Shown here: piece after piece, positions 35,229 to 45,870 of the stretch | Layout: each line of letters begins with the position of its first letter | Position numbering within the stretch: position 1 is the stretch's first letter | Assembly: GCA_011503125.2 (NCBI GenBank) | Contig: WWBZ02000008.1 | Coordinates: 310,001-374,000 of the forward strand | Length of the DNA stretch: 64,000 nucleotides | Origin: Botryosphaeria dothidea | Lineage: Eukaryota; Ascomycota; Dothideomycetes; Botryosphaeriales; Botryosphaeriaceae | Direction: 5' to 3' | Program-made: the position numbers and the translations under genes | The notes under the pieces: generated by a model | What the model was told of the DNA's origin: nothing | Seen by the model: only the letters and a program-made list of their open reading frames with translations | Databases searched by the model: none

Positions 35229-37909
35229 AGGATCAAGGATGATGCTGTGATTTGCGGGGGTCCGGATGGTGGTTGGACGGCGTAGAACGTGGTGACTAGC
35301 ACGTCGAGACCGGTGTCAAGAGGTTCACCCGCCCTGCTGGGGTTTCGAGTGCTGTATCTGAGCAGCATTGAGGCCAACAGGGTTTTGGAGATGGTGGGCT
35401 CGGGGTCTGCTTCTTATCCCGGTGGTCTCTTTGTTCGCTTTCAGATTGCTGGAGCAGAAAACACATGTCACGCTAGAGATTTGTGCTGAAACTACAATGG
35501 CGTGTAAGCTGCGGGTTGGAGGTAATGGTTTTGAATAAATTTCGTTAGTTTATTATAAAGCTGCTCGAGGCAAGGGTCACGCGTCGTTTCGCTTATATAA
35601 TCACGACTTGACGCGACTCGGCGCGTCCCCGCCCGTTTATTGTCGACGCGTCTCACTCCCCCTCCGCTCCACCGACCCGCATTGACATCCATCCACGCTC
35701 CGGCCTGCTCTCCCCTCGCCGTTTCCGCGCTCACTCGTCACCTGACCGTGTCATCCGCTCCGCGCCTCTCCGCTTCCCCTTTATATGCCGCTGAAGACGA
35801 AGCAAAACTGCCAACGCTTGCGCTCTCTAGCTCCGACTCTCGGCAACGACAACCCTAGGTCTGCCGGAACCCAAGCGGAAGATGATGGTGTCAAGTGCCA
35901 GACCATCGTCGATTGGCCGCGTCGGCCTTGAACATCCGGCGGATAGAGCAACAGGCAGGAGTGGCGGAAAGACTTTATGGTTTCGCGTGACGAATTCTTC
36001 ACACCACAAATCCAAACCGACACTTGCAGACTGCCATTCTATTGTTCTGGAGAAAGTTAAGTTGCCGAGCACGAGCTGAGTAATCCCTGTGCAGATTTCT
36101 GGGAGCCTGGCATGGGAAACGCTCTGAACATGGTTGACTGGGTGATAGGTGGAGAAAGGCGATAGGCCGGTGGTGATGGCCTGAAATGCGTTATGGTATT
36201 GCTCTCAGGCCTGACGTGTGGGTTGTTATTTCTTTTTACTTTCTCCTCGAGCTTACGGTAGGGAAACACCAGCCAACCAGAATTCCCGCACGCCGCAATC
36301 ACCCGGTGATGACTCTGAGTACCGCATACCACACGCGTTCCGATCCTCCTTGGGACATACCAAGAGCCATTTGCTTGAATTCGGGCATTCTTATAGAGAG
36401 TGCATCGTTCGCACAAGAGTGGCCTGCATGAGCGACACTAAAGAGGCTGGTGGAGGGTGAGCCTGAGAAACAGCTTTAAATGCCGATCAGTACCAAAGCT
36501 AGCCGTATGAGGCACTTTCTCTACCAACATCCAGCAGATAAGATAAGGAACAGCAATAATAGTTCGCCATCGCCGCCATCTCCACCACCGCCGCCGCTGC
36601 CCGACTCGCAATGCAGTTCCGAGTGATGGTCCCTGAGATGGCGTCCCTTCCCGTAAAACAACAAGTTTAAAATACCCCAGGCTCTACCCGTATCGCTCGT
36701 CCACCATGTAGAGCAAATATGAGCGGAGATGTGGTGACTGCTTTTTGCTGGCTGTCACTACGGTGATGAGGTTTTGTCTTTGGAAAAGCCGCTTGGAAAA
36801 TGGAAGCAGCGGACGGTAAATGCCTAATGCCAATTACTCCCCCGGTCGTTTTTTCTCCCATCCATTTGCTTAGTATCTTCTTTCTTCACCCACCACCAGT
36901 GGTTGGCTGAGGAAGATTTACCAAGGAGAAGTCTCCAAGGTGGCGGAGGCTTCAGGGAAGCCGGTGGTTGGGGGCGGTGCCCGACAGGGAGAAATTTTGA
37001 CTTTGGCCATTCTGAACAGTTCCCCATTCACCACGAGGATCGTGACAAGTACAATCTTACATATAACGACGTCGAGGAGCATTTTGGTGAAAGATGTCCG
37101 AGCTTGTGGGAAATTCGTCGGGGACACTTCCCTACCGGTCGCGAACATGGTCGGGCTGGCGGTCCGGCGCCAATGGTCGTGTCGACGATCAAAGGTCGGA
37201 GGTTGGGATGGTGGAAGTTGTGCAACTCACTTCGGCAGCAGCGTCCATACGCCGGTCATTCATCAGTCACGGGCCATCGCACGACCATCTATCCTTCGCA
37301 GCCTACGCTTCCACTTTGATAACCTGTTTGAGTGCATTAAAGGATTTCGTCACTTCTTTCATATCCCTCCATATCGCACCGTCATGGAGGGGACGGCGAC
37401 ATCCCAGGACAACCCGGCCGATGTACCACCACCTCGCCCACTCCGGCGCCGCTTGCTGTCTCGTCCAGCCCTCCGCCTGGCCTTCGCCACCCTCCGAGAT
37501 TTTGAGACATGAGCCGTAGGGAAAGCGATCTAGTCTCTGAACTCCAGATAACTCCGGGAGAGATTTCCACACAAGTCGTGTCAATTAGAGGCGTAACGTA
37601 GCTGACGATTGAATGCTGCAGAGTCTTTTTAGGGATGTCTACTTGAAGAGTCTAACCAACTTCGATCTGCATCTACACTTTAGCAGGACAAGCCCCGACT
37701 ATAGCAAGGTTATCCCGCGAGTGGTTTAAACTCTAACATAACAAACCTCTAGCGGAAACCCCTGCGGACCTTGATCTTTACATTTACCCAACTATTGAAT
37801 GCGTTTGTACAGCCTTGTCTATGACTGGTACGATAGCGCGTTTTCACTGATTGGCTTCTAAATCGCGATACACAGGTATTCCTCGGCGCTGCTTAGCGAC
37901 GAGGTAACC
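35229..37909. other. Intergenic, about 2.7 kb, between the accessory region and the metabolite cluster
   Basis: Overlapping ORFs (for example 36903-37512 plus, 37303-37584 minus) have no domains or consistent exons. This stretch is the likely left border of the biosynthetic cluster. Confidence 0.45.
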
Positions 37910-40704
37910 TCAGCCTTTCTTCTGCTGCAGGAGCTCCAGCATCTTGCTGGTCATGACCGTCTGAAGTGGCATCGGCGGTGTAGAGAATACGTACGCCCGA
38001 GCCTGGAAGCTCAGGCTGTGGATGGCCGCGGTGGGCCCGATGATGTAGCCTCCCTGGTGCCCGAGAGAGTGGTACCAGGAGCCCAGGATCGAGATTTGAA
38101 GGGATGCGGCTCGGGTGCGTGTGGCGCGGGCCAGCGCGTACTTCCCGTGGACGTGCTCCAGCAGGTCGAGGTATCCGAGCTTGCGCGGCCCCAGCTTGCC
38201 CAGCCCGTTGCTGTCGTCGATCAGCACGGTGGCGCCGACAAGGTCGGCCGGGGCCAGTGCTGATAGAGCCTTGAGGATGGGAACCAGGTCCAGCGACACT
38301 CCGTCTTCGAAAGCCTGGAGGTACAGGGTGAGATAGCAGCTGTGCCCGACGTTCCGCTTCCGCTGTCGTGCGAGGATGGCGATGATGTCGTCGGGGGAAT
38401 CGAAGAAAAGGACGCAACAGCGCTCGGAGTCCTTCACCGCGGCTACGGCTTCGGTCACGAAGGGCGGGCAGGACCGCGGAAGCAAGACGACGGTGTATGT
38501 TGTCTTCTTCCACGGAACCTGGGCGCGTGCGGCCACGGCAGACCCGATGGTCACCTGGGCATCGCCACACACGATCGCTGGCGCTCGAGGTCAGCGCATG
38601 GCATACAGAAAGGCTGACACGGCTGGCTTACCTGCGCATTGGCCGGCCTGCTCCACCAAGCAGGGATACAGAGCGGCGAGCCGCTTTTCCAGCCGCATGA
38701 AGACGTCGTACGTGCCGTAGAAGTGTCGTGCTGAACACGGTCCGACGCCGTATTTCTGCAGCGAGGCAACCGCAGCATCTATCACCTCGGGGTTCTGTGT
38801 GTAGTACGGCTTCACGCTACCGTCGCTGCGGCCGCGTTCTGCAAGTGTGTCGATGAGTTCTCCGATCTGCTGGTCAACTTGGATGCGCTCCGCTCGGATC
38901 GCAGGGGCATCTTCAGGATTTTCGGGGCCGTCAATCGGCCTGACAACGACGTCGGACTGGAAAGCACTGACCCCCGCAACGCGCTTCCTCGCACATGCCG
39001 CAATGATCTTGGTCAGAGCAGAGTCGAGGTCTGCCCAGCTGGTGGTGCCAAAGATGCTCACGCGGATCCGGCAGCCCCTAGTGAGAACCATTATCAGCAT
39101 ATCAGGCAATTGTCTGGAAACAAGGCGCCACTAACCATAGTGGCGTGGCTGGTGGGACACCGGGAGAGACGGCCACGCAGCTGTCCATGATGTCTGTGAA
39201 CAGCGACGAGATTTGACGCATGCTACCTGTTTGCAATGAGCACGTCGACGCCATTCAACCAGCTCGGTGGGGTGCAGCACACGTACCGACTGGAAAGCAG
39301 ATGATGGGGTTCCCGGGCGAAGAGAGCAACTTGCACCCGGCGCTACGAAGGCGCTCCGAAGCATACAGGGACTTCTCACGAAGCATCTTCATGCGGTGCC
39401 GGATCAGGGTCCGCTTGCGCAACAGATGTAGCACTCGGATGAGCACAATCGTTGCGATCCTTTCTGAGCCGGCCGTGAAGAGTCGGTTGCTCTCGAGGCG
39501 GAGCTGCTCGGCGAATTCGCCGTTGGCGAAGACCGCACCGCCCGTGCAGCCCACAGACTTGGAGAACATGCAAGTCATGATGTCGGCTTCGGACAGCGGG
39601 CAGCTCAGGCCTTGGTCCTGCCAGTAGTTGAAAGACCCTCTTCCCGCGGAGCCGAGAGCCATGAAGGAATGGGCCTCGTCGACGAGCAGTTTGAATCCGT
39701 AGATCCTCTTCAGAGCGAGGATGGAGGGTATGGGCGGTATGGACCCTTCCATACTAACACGGAGCCATCAGATTGCGTCACAGTGGGGCAGGGGTTGGTC
39801 CGGCAAGGCTCACCTGTACGTCCCTTCGCACGCGACACATACCATAGCATTGGGATAGCTCCTCTTGATCTGCCGCAATTTTCGATCCAGGTCGGAAAGG
39901 CAGTTGTGGTCAAACTTCAGCGTTCTAGCGCCTCTGTTGCTGTACGCTCCCGTCCACATGGAGTTATGGCACTCTCGATCGCAGAGGAAGATGCAGGGCC
40001 GGCCGTTCGCGACAGCGGTGTTGAAGACGGTTTTGAACGCCAGCATATTGGAGCTGAACCCCGACGGGGCGAAGGCGCAAGCATCGAACCCCATGTAGTC
40101 GATGCACTCGCGACTCACGGTCTCTTCCAGGCCGGGCGGCCCTGGGGCAAACGGCAAGTCTTTCAGGCATTTCTGCAAGAGAGAGGACGCTCCCGTTTCC
40201 AGATTAGCGAAGCCGCCGTAGTTGTTCGAAGCGCAGTTGATCAATTGTTTGGTCGGGAGCTTGTCTAGATTTTCAACATCATCAATTCGGTGGGCCCAAC
40301 TGTTGTCGATCCGACGCAGGTTCACTCGCTCCGTTGGGCCCGAGGCGACTAGACGTGGATCCATTCTGGCCAATGGCAACATCTGGCTGTGTCAACCGCA
40401 CGCACTCCGCAGCGGAAAAGACTTGGACGGTACTCACCACAAAACGGTTGAAGATGTCGCTGCTGAATGGAGTGTCGAAGAAGCCTGATCGACAGGTGTT
40501 GATGTTACGCAACCATTGCGCTGCAACCATGAGCACGCACCACCAGAAAAAGCGAATCATTTCCAGGTAGGTCACGGGCGGCTCGCGACACTCCAAGTGC
40601 CCATCATCAGCAACGACTGGCGTGGAAGGTGAGCGTGGTTCTCGTTCTCCGCCTTTTCCATGGGGTTGTGCCATGGCCACCCCAGCTGAAGGTTTCTCTG
40701 CCAT
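37910..40704 (-). CDS. Two-domain alpha-oxoamine synthase (LCB2-like plus LCB1-like), Fum8-type, 835 aa
   Basis: Six exons: 40704-40438, 40382-39814, 39753-39287, 39226-39136, 39077-38632 and 38577-37910, with introns of 54-60 bp. The N-terminal part has a probable membrane helix ([17 protein letters not shown]). It is followed by an LCB2-like PLP domain with DEAHS (304-308) and the PLP lysine Lys344 in [10 protein letters not shown]. After about residue 465 an LCB1-like half begins ([50 protein letters not shown]) that lacks a PLP lysine, as LCB1 does. The two serine palmitoyltransferase subunits are thus in one chain, as I recall for Fum8-type enzymes of similar length. The expected reaction is decarboxylative condensation of an amino acid with a polyketide thioester to give a 2-amino-3-ketone. 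It is divergent with the dioxygenase gene. Confidence 0.93.
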
Positions 40705-41233
40705 TGAAAGGTGTTGGAAGTTGGGGATTATTCAAGGATATCGATTGCCGAGTGGGGATATTTGCCACTGCGTAAGGACCATATATAAAGTCGACCAGTT
40801 TCTTATAACTTCATGGATGGCTACATAGCATTCAAATGTCATTATTCGAAACTTCAGGTAGCGGATTGCTTCGCTGATAGTATCGTCATAATCTGATGTT
40901 ATCCGCCTCGGGGGAAAATGGGGGACCGATTCGGGGCATTTTACGGTGTAATGATAGCAAAATCATGTCTATATGGGCGATCCCGGTTGTTTGTTTTTGG
41001 GAGGTGGGACAAGGAAGTCATAGGGACACGATTTTTTATGGCCGATGTCCGCATGGATATGTTGCCGAAAATACCACACGTCGGGCAGTTATCGCCGGAT
41101 CTCTGCACGAGCGGTTGCGTTTTGGGGGATGCAACAGTGCCTCAAACGATATATTTGAGCAGCTCAGTTGCTCACCTCGAGGGCCAACAGAACATTCTCC
41201 AATTCTTGACTTCCACGGACTGGGCCTGCCACA
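40705..41233. promoter_or_regulatory. Divergent promoter between oxoamine synthase and dioxygenase genes
   Basis: A 529-bp region separates the two ATGs. A TATATAAA box at about 40784-40791 sits some 80 bp from the minus-strand start and can serve the oxoamine synthase. Two CCG-N3-CGG palindromes, typical of Zn2Cys6 regulator sites, lie at 40903-40911 and 40926-40934. Confidence 0.6.
40903..40934. promoter_or_regulatory. Paired CCG-N3-CGG sites, candidate binuclear-cluster regulator operator
   Basis: CCGCCTCGG and CCGATTCGG are spaced 14 bp apart in the divergent promoter. The cluster encodes one Zn2Cys6 regulator about 2.5 kb away, so autonomous cluster control is plausible. I did not find exact copies in the other cluster promoters. 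Confidence 0.4.
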
Positions 41234-42184
41234 ATGATTCCTCCAGCCGCTCCCCAAACGGCACAACCCAACGGCGCTAAAGAGTTGCGCGGCGTAACTC
41301 GGGAAACACCCATCGACGAAGTGGCCCGAATTGCGGACGAAGATGGCGCCGTGATACTCAGGGGCATGCTCACCCCTGCACAAGTGGCTCAACTCAACAA
41401 TGAGATCCAGCCACTCCTGGACTCGGTCCAATGTGGTTCGCTGAACCCAGACGTACGCGTGCAGAAGTTCCACGGCTACAACACGAAGCGCGTCTGCAAC
41501 CTGACCAACACCAGCGCCGTGTTCCGCGACCACATGCTGGATGACGACTTCATCCATGCCATCTCCGACAGGCTATTCAAGGACCGCGATGGCGCCGGCG
41601 ACTACTGGCTGGGAACGGCGGCCACGATCCACATCGGGCCGGGGGAAATCGAGCAGGGCCTGCACCGCGACATGGGCAATTATCCCGTCTACTACAGGTT
41701 TGGCCCGGAGGGGCCCGAATGCCAGCTCAACTTTCTGTTCGCCACCACCGACTTCACCGAGGAGAACGGCGCCACGCGCATCATCCCCGGCAGCAACCAC
41801 TGGACCTTTGACCAGCGCGGCCTCCCTAGTCAGTGCATCCCGGCGCTGATGAAGGCCGGTGACTGTCTCATGATCACCGGAAAGGTCGTCCACGGCGGCG
41901 GGGCGAACAAGACGGATGTGTGGAGAGGGTGCGTCTCCATGACGGTCAACGCGAGTTTCCTGACCCCGGAAGAAGCACACCCCTTCATTGTCTCGCTCGA
42001 CGTCGCAAAGACGCTCTCCAGGCGAGCCCAGAAGTTCTTGGGCTTCAGGTCTCAGTGGCCGTCCAAAGTTCCGGGCTTGTGGACAAAGGACTACACCGAG
42101 TTATCGCGGTGGCTCGACTTGGATGCCGACCGTCCAGCACCGACGTACAGGGAAAGGCAGATGGTGTTGGAGGCTGCGGGTTGA
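41234..42184 (+). CDS. PhyH-type Fe(II)/2-oxoglutarate dioxygenase, Fum3-like, 316 aa
   Basis: A single exon from the ATG at 41234. It belongs to the phytanoyl-CoA hydroxylase-like family. The iron ligands are His144 and Asp146 (GLHRDMG) and His220 (KVVHGGG); Arg231 would bind 2-oxoglutarate. A GATRIIPGSNHW block precedes the distal His as usual. In fumonisin pathways the Fum3 enzyme of this class hydroxylates the sphinganine-like backbone at C-5, and the same kind of late C-H hydroxylation is inferred here. The gene is divergent from the oxoamine synthase, and its 3' end faces the regulator gene. No defects are seen. Confidence 0.92.
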   Translation: MIPPAAPQTAQPNGAKELRGVTRETPIDEVARIADEDGAVILRGMLTPAQVAQLNNEIQPLLDSVQCGSLNPDVRVQKFHGYNTKRVCNLTNTSAVFRDHMLDDDFIHAISDRLFKDRDGAGDYWLGTAATIHIGPGEIEQGLHRDMGNYPVYYRFGPEGPECQLNFLFATTDFTEENGATRIIPGSNHWTFDQRGLPSQCIPALMKAGDCLMITGKVVHGGGANKTDVWRGCVSMTVNASFLTPEEAHPFIVSLDVAKTLSRRAQKFLGFRSQWPSKVPGLWTKDYTELSRWLDLDADRPAPTYRERQMVLEAAG

Positions 42185-42346
42185 TCATGCCAGCTCCATC
42201 GCCCACGGCATCAAGTTTCATGCGCACCACTTTCTCCAAATTTCAATCTTCATAGCTAAATAACAGACAAGAGTAAAAATGAATGATAACAGCCACTTGC
42301 CAGTTGTGATCTAGATGAACTGACGCAAATAAAACAAGAACCGTAT

Positions 42347-43654
42347 TCATGCCGACGCCACGGACTCCCACAGCTCGATCATACCACGCATAGACTCCAT
42401 CTTGTAGTGAACATCTCTCGCCATAGTCGTCACAGCTTGGGACAGCGGTGCTGTTTCTCCGTGTCCTGCATGTGCCATGTTCTCAATGACAGCGGCGAAC
42501 CTCGCCAGGCGGTGTTTGATGAGGTGCTGTACGCAAATCTCCCACAGATCCTCATCCAAACAAAGCCTCCCCACGCGTATACGATAGCCCTCGCTGGTGA
42601 GCGGGGAGCAGGGGCCCTCTTCTGAGCCGTGGCAACGCTGCTGCACCGAAGTCCACCGCTGAATGACGTTTTTGAGCGCCTCCACCACCCAATCGGTGCA
42701 TATGCACATGGATGCCAGCGAATGGAGCGAAATCGGCCCGCACGTCACACATTCAGCAAGCGTTTTGTGCGTGCGGTAGATGGTTTCCTCCAGGAACAGG
42801 AGGAAATCCAGAGGGATGGAAGCCTTCTCCGGAGGCAGTCCGGGATTGGCGACGAACAGCTGGAGCTTGCTCAAGGACGTCGGACAGGAGCATGGGGGCC
42901 CGCCGGCCGCAGTTGCGAGCTCGCCATCGAGGCAGCCAGAAGCCGCGCTGATCATGTCATCGATGTCCGAGAACGTCGACGCTTCTCTCCACTGTTTGCC
43001 GAAGTCACAGGGATTGGAGAGCATTGACGAAGACGACGGTGGTGTGGGACGGAACAAGTCACGCATGTCATCGTTGTTACTCCGTTCCAGTCGCGGGTTC
43101 TTTGCTGTGACTGGCTCGCTAATGGGTGTGAGGGCGATGGTGTCGTAAAGGATGCTGTCATCGAGAGACTGTGGAATCATGTGCCCTTCCATGTGTCCGT
43201 ATGTGTCCAATGCGGCGAAAGAGAAGAGGTTGTGCTGGCTGACAAGACCGTCGAGCTGTACGTCTAGGCTCAAAGAAGAGGGCGAACCGAACCGATCCTG
43301 CTCTGCTGATCCCACACTCACGACCGAGGAATCAGAGGCGTCCGTGTCCGCATTCCGCGTGGCCGCCGGTTGCTGGTCGGCTCGGTCCGCCAACAACTGG
43401 GCGCCTGAAGCCAAGCCATTGCCCCGAAGCTGGTGAGGAAGGCCATCCACGGTCGCTTCTCCCCGTCCGTCGAGGGCTTTTGGTGGACGACCCGGGCGGC
43501 GAGCAAGGCTGTAAACGCAGGGCTGCTCCCGTCCAAGACAGCGCCGGCAGGATGGCTTCTCCCTGCTGCATCGGAGCTTAGAATTGGTGCAAAAATCACA
43601 AGAGTTTCGGAGTATGGCGCCTCGTCTGTCCTTTCTAGCCGCGCGTTGTGACAT
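42347..43654 (-). CDS. AflR-type Zn2Cys6 transcription factor, 435 aa
   Basis: A single exon; the ATG at 43654 is the first true ATG in frame. The zinc cluster is C19-x2-C22-x6-C29-x6-C36-x2-C39-x6-C46, followed by the basic linker ARRPGRPPK that resembles the AflR DNA-binding region. The middle is Ser-rich. The C-terminal half carries the aflatoxin-regulatory-protein-type helices (FLLFLEETIYRTHKTLAEC). It is the likely pathway-specific activator of the cluster. It differs from the Fum21 type as far as I can judge from length and layout, so regulation may have been recruited separately. Confidence 0.9.
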   Translation of the reverse strand: MSQRAARKDRRGAILRNSCDFCTNSKLRCSREKPSCRRCLGREQPCVYSLARRPGRPPKALDGRGEATVDGLPHQLRGNGLASGAQLLADRADQQPAATRNADTDASDSSVVSVGSAEQDRFGSPSSLSLDVQLDGLVSQHNLFSFAALDTYGHMEGHMIPQSLDDSILYDTIALTPISEPVTAKNPRLERSNNDDMRDLFRPTPPSSSSMLSNPCDFGKQWREASTFSDIDDMISAASGCLDGELATAAGGPPCSCPTSLSKLQLFVANPGLPPEKASIPLDFLLFLEETIYRTHKTLAECVTCGPISLHSLASMCICTDWVVEALKNVIQRWTSVQQRCHGSEEGPCSPLTSEGYRIRVGRLCLDEDLWEICVQHLIKHRLARFAAVIENMAHAGHGETAPLSQAVTTMARDVHYKMESMRGMIELWESVASA

Positions 43655-45012
43655 CGGAGTGTCTGGGAGTGCTTGACTACGGGTATATGAAAGTCGTTGG
43701 AGGTGCGGTATGAGCGGGAAACAAACATTGGGCCATCTGCTCCACCGGTCCCGCAATGTGGCTTAATTGATGCGTTATCTCCTCCTTTGCCTCGTCCCTA
43801 AGTTCGGGCCGAATGCTAAGTTTAAGCAGAGTTGGCATAGATTTAAACTAGCGGTCAAGTCCCTGCGAGGGTTTCTCCATAAAAGCTTAAACGGACCATC
43901 TAGAATGCTCGGTTCTGCATGGGTACTTCTAAGCCCCACTTGATATGGCTCTTCCATACGAAATACGATGAGGAAACTTCACATGATTAGAATGTTTTGG
44001 AAGAGGTTCGTGCTTACCACGCCGTATATTGTTTAAACTGGATCTTAGAAGCACGCAACCGTGCGTCAGTCTGCAGCAAGACCGGGAGTGAATCATTGCC
44101 GCGCCCGCGGGGTTTGGTGCTGCAGGATGTGAAATCCCTTCCTGCCATCCTCTCGTCTGTCTCAGGATTTCAAATTTCGACGTCGGAGCCACTCTACCAT
44201 GAAAAGGGAAAATGAAGCTTACTTTCTAGCGCTGGTAGGAAAGCATGGCTTTAAAGTTCAAGTACGACCGGGAAATTACCTTGTGGCAACGATAAACTCC
44301 ACGTCTCGGCTCGACGGGCTGGTAGCCTATGTCATGTTCAGGCAGAGGGTCATGCAGACCACCAAATCTTCCACTGAGCCTTCCTTTAGGTATATGGCAT
44401 AGTTGAGTTATAGACATTGCCATTAGCGTGGTCGCTTCATGGACGTTCGTAGATACGCCACGTTCCTGACATCGAGACACCTAGTCATTTTCGCAGAGAT
44501 GCTAGGAATTAACGGCCCGATAAGATGGGGACACCCACGGCGCATTGAACTCCCAATAGCAAAGAACCTACATCTAGAAGAGACGACTCAGATGAACCTT
44601 AGGTCGCGCGTTGTGAACATGCGTCATTTTGTCTCGGTTCGATCCGAGCTGTCACCGCAACGTAGCCATGGGAGAATTCTGGAACCAGCTCTCGATTTAT
44701 ATCCTGATTCAGAATGTGCTCCGTTACTTATTTCCGTGTAAGCGTCACTTCATTGGCGAATGGGGGTATTTTGACGAACCCCGGACGACAGCGCGTCATA
44801 TATACGCGAACAAAATTACTTTTTTAAGATGGCGGACAAAGCACGCCTGTAAACGCCTCCGAAGCACAGCAACAAAATGGTGGGAATTCTTCCATTGAGA
44901 ATTTGCGAAATCCAACTAATCTCATTCTCACGGGGACAAGGACGAGAATGCAAGGACCGTCGGCCCCCCGACCGTCACCAGGAACAGCGACCATGACAAC
45001 ATCACGATCAGG
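43655..45012. other. Intergenic, no supported gene
   Basis: It contains the promoter of the regulator gene at its left end. ORFs at 44199-44898 are short, overlapping and without domains. Confidence 0.45.
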
Positions 45013-45525
45013 ATGCCGGAAATTGCTCATCAAAGCTGCTATAGCCTTGAGGAGATTCTGAGCTTTTACTGCCGCACTCTATCCATACTTCGGGACGATA
45101 GCGTGCGAGAGATTTTGTCTTCACAACCTTTGACCGTTTGTCAAATCCTCGAAAACGTCACCAAAGTGCTCTCGTTATTCGAAGCGGCCCTATCTACATA
45201 CTCAGACGTGCGCGACTCGGCGGAGGAGGTAGCTTCACGACGTCGGTCTCTGTCAGCTCGAGAGGAGCATGATTTCCTTTGCTTTAAGAGCACCATTTCG
45301 ATCGGAAGGATGACTCTCGGCAAGGAAGAAGACGATATGGTATCGATGAAGTTGATTGAAACATCAGTCATACGACTTGGGAAAGAGGTGAGGAATCTTG
45401 AGAGGTGGTTGAACCAGCGTTCATCGGGGACACACGGCCACGAGCATGAATATTTAGCAGTAAGGCGGGAGATGCAGAGGGTGCAGGCACGTATCTGGAC
45501 TGCTGTAGCTCGTGTAAAGATATAA
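45013..45525 (+). CDS. Orphan alpha-helical protein, 170 aa, possibly a remnant of an AflR-type regulator
   Basis: An open frame from an ATG at 45013 to a stop at 45525. The same frame stays open upstream for about 30 codons, to a TAA at 44917. The sequence is almost all helix with regular hydrophobic spacing (SLEEILSFYCRTLSILRDD; KLIETSVIRLGKEVRNLERWL). This resembles the C-terminal half of AflR-family regulators, which normally follow a Zn2Cys6 domain that is absent here. It could be a truncated second regulator, a last exon, or an unrelated small protein. Confidence 0.45.
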   Translation: MPEIAHQSCYSLEEILSFYCRTLSILRDDSVREILSSQPLTVCQILENVTKVLSLFEAALSTYSDVRDSAEEVASRRRSLSAREEHDFLCFKSTISIGRMTLGKEEDDMVSMKLIETSVIRLGKEVRNLERWLNQRSSGTHGHEHEYLAVRREMQRVQARIWTAVARVKI

Positions 45526-45870
45526 GGCTATAGCAGGCCGCTTCATGGCTTGCACTGCTGTGTATGTGCGTTCGGAAGCCAGCGTGATCCACTCCATGCA
45601 CTTCTTAGCATCCATCGCATTGGCTGCTCCGGATTTTCGGCGCGCAGATAATAAGCCGTTCAGGGCCACGTGTATTTAGCTTTCTTAGTTAGATTCACTC
45701 ACTGCCGGTGGAAAATGGCGTGCCTCACCACCAGGCACCCCTCGTGCCAATATTCACTCTTTTTTCCACCCAATGCGCGCAACCTCTTCACAAGCTTACT
45801 TGACGATCATCACTTCTTAATATAATCCTTTCACATGCGTCGGCGTACTAGTATGAACAGGCTTTATTCT
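45526..45870. other. Short intergenic stretch, no feature seen
   Basis: It lies between the 3' ends of the orphan helical ORF and the acyl-CoA ligase gene (convergent). It is probably shared terminator sequence. Confidence 0.5.
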
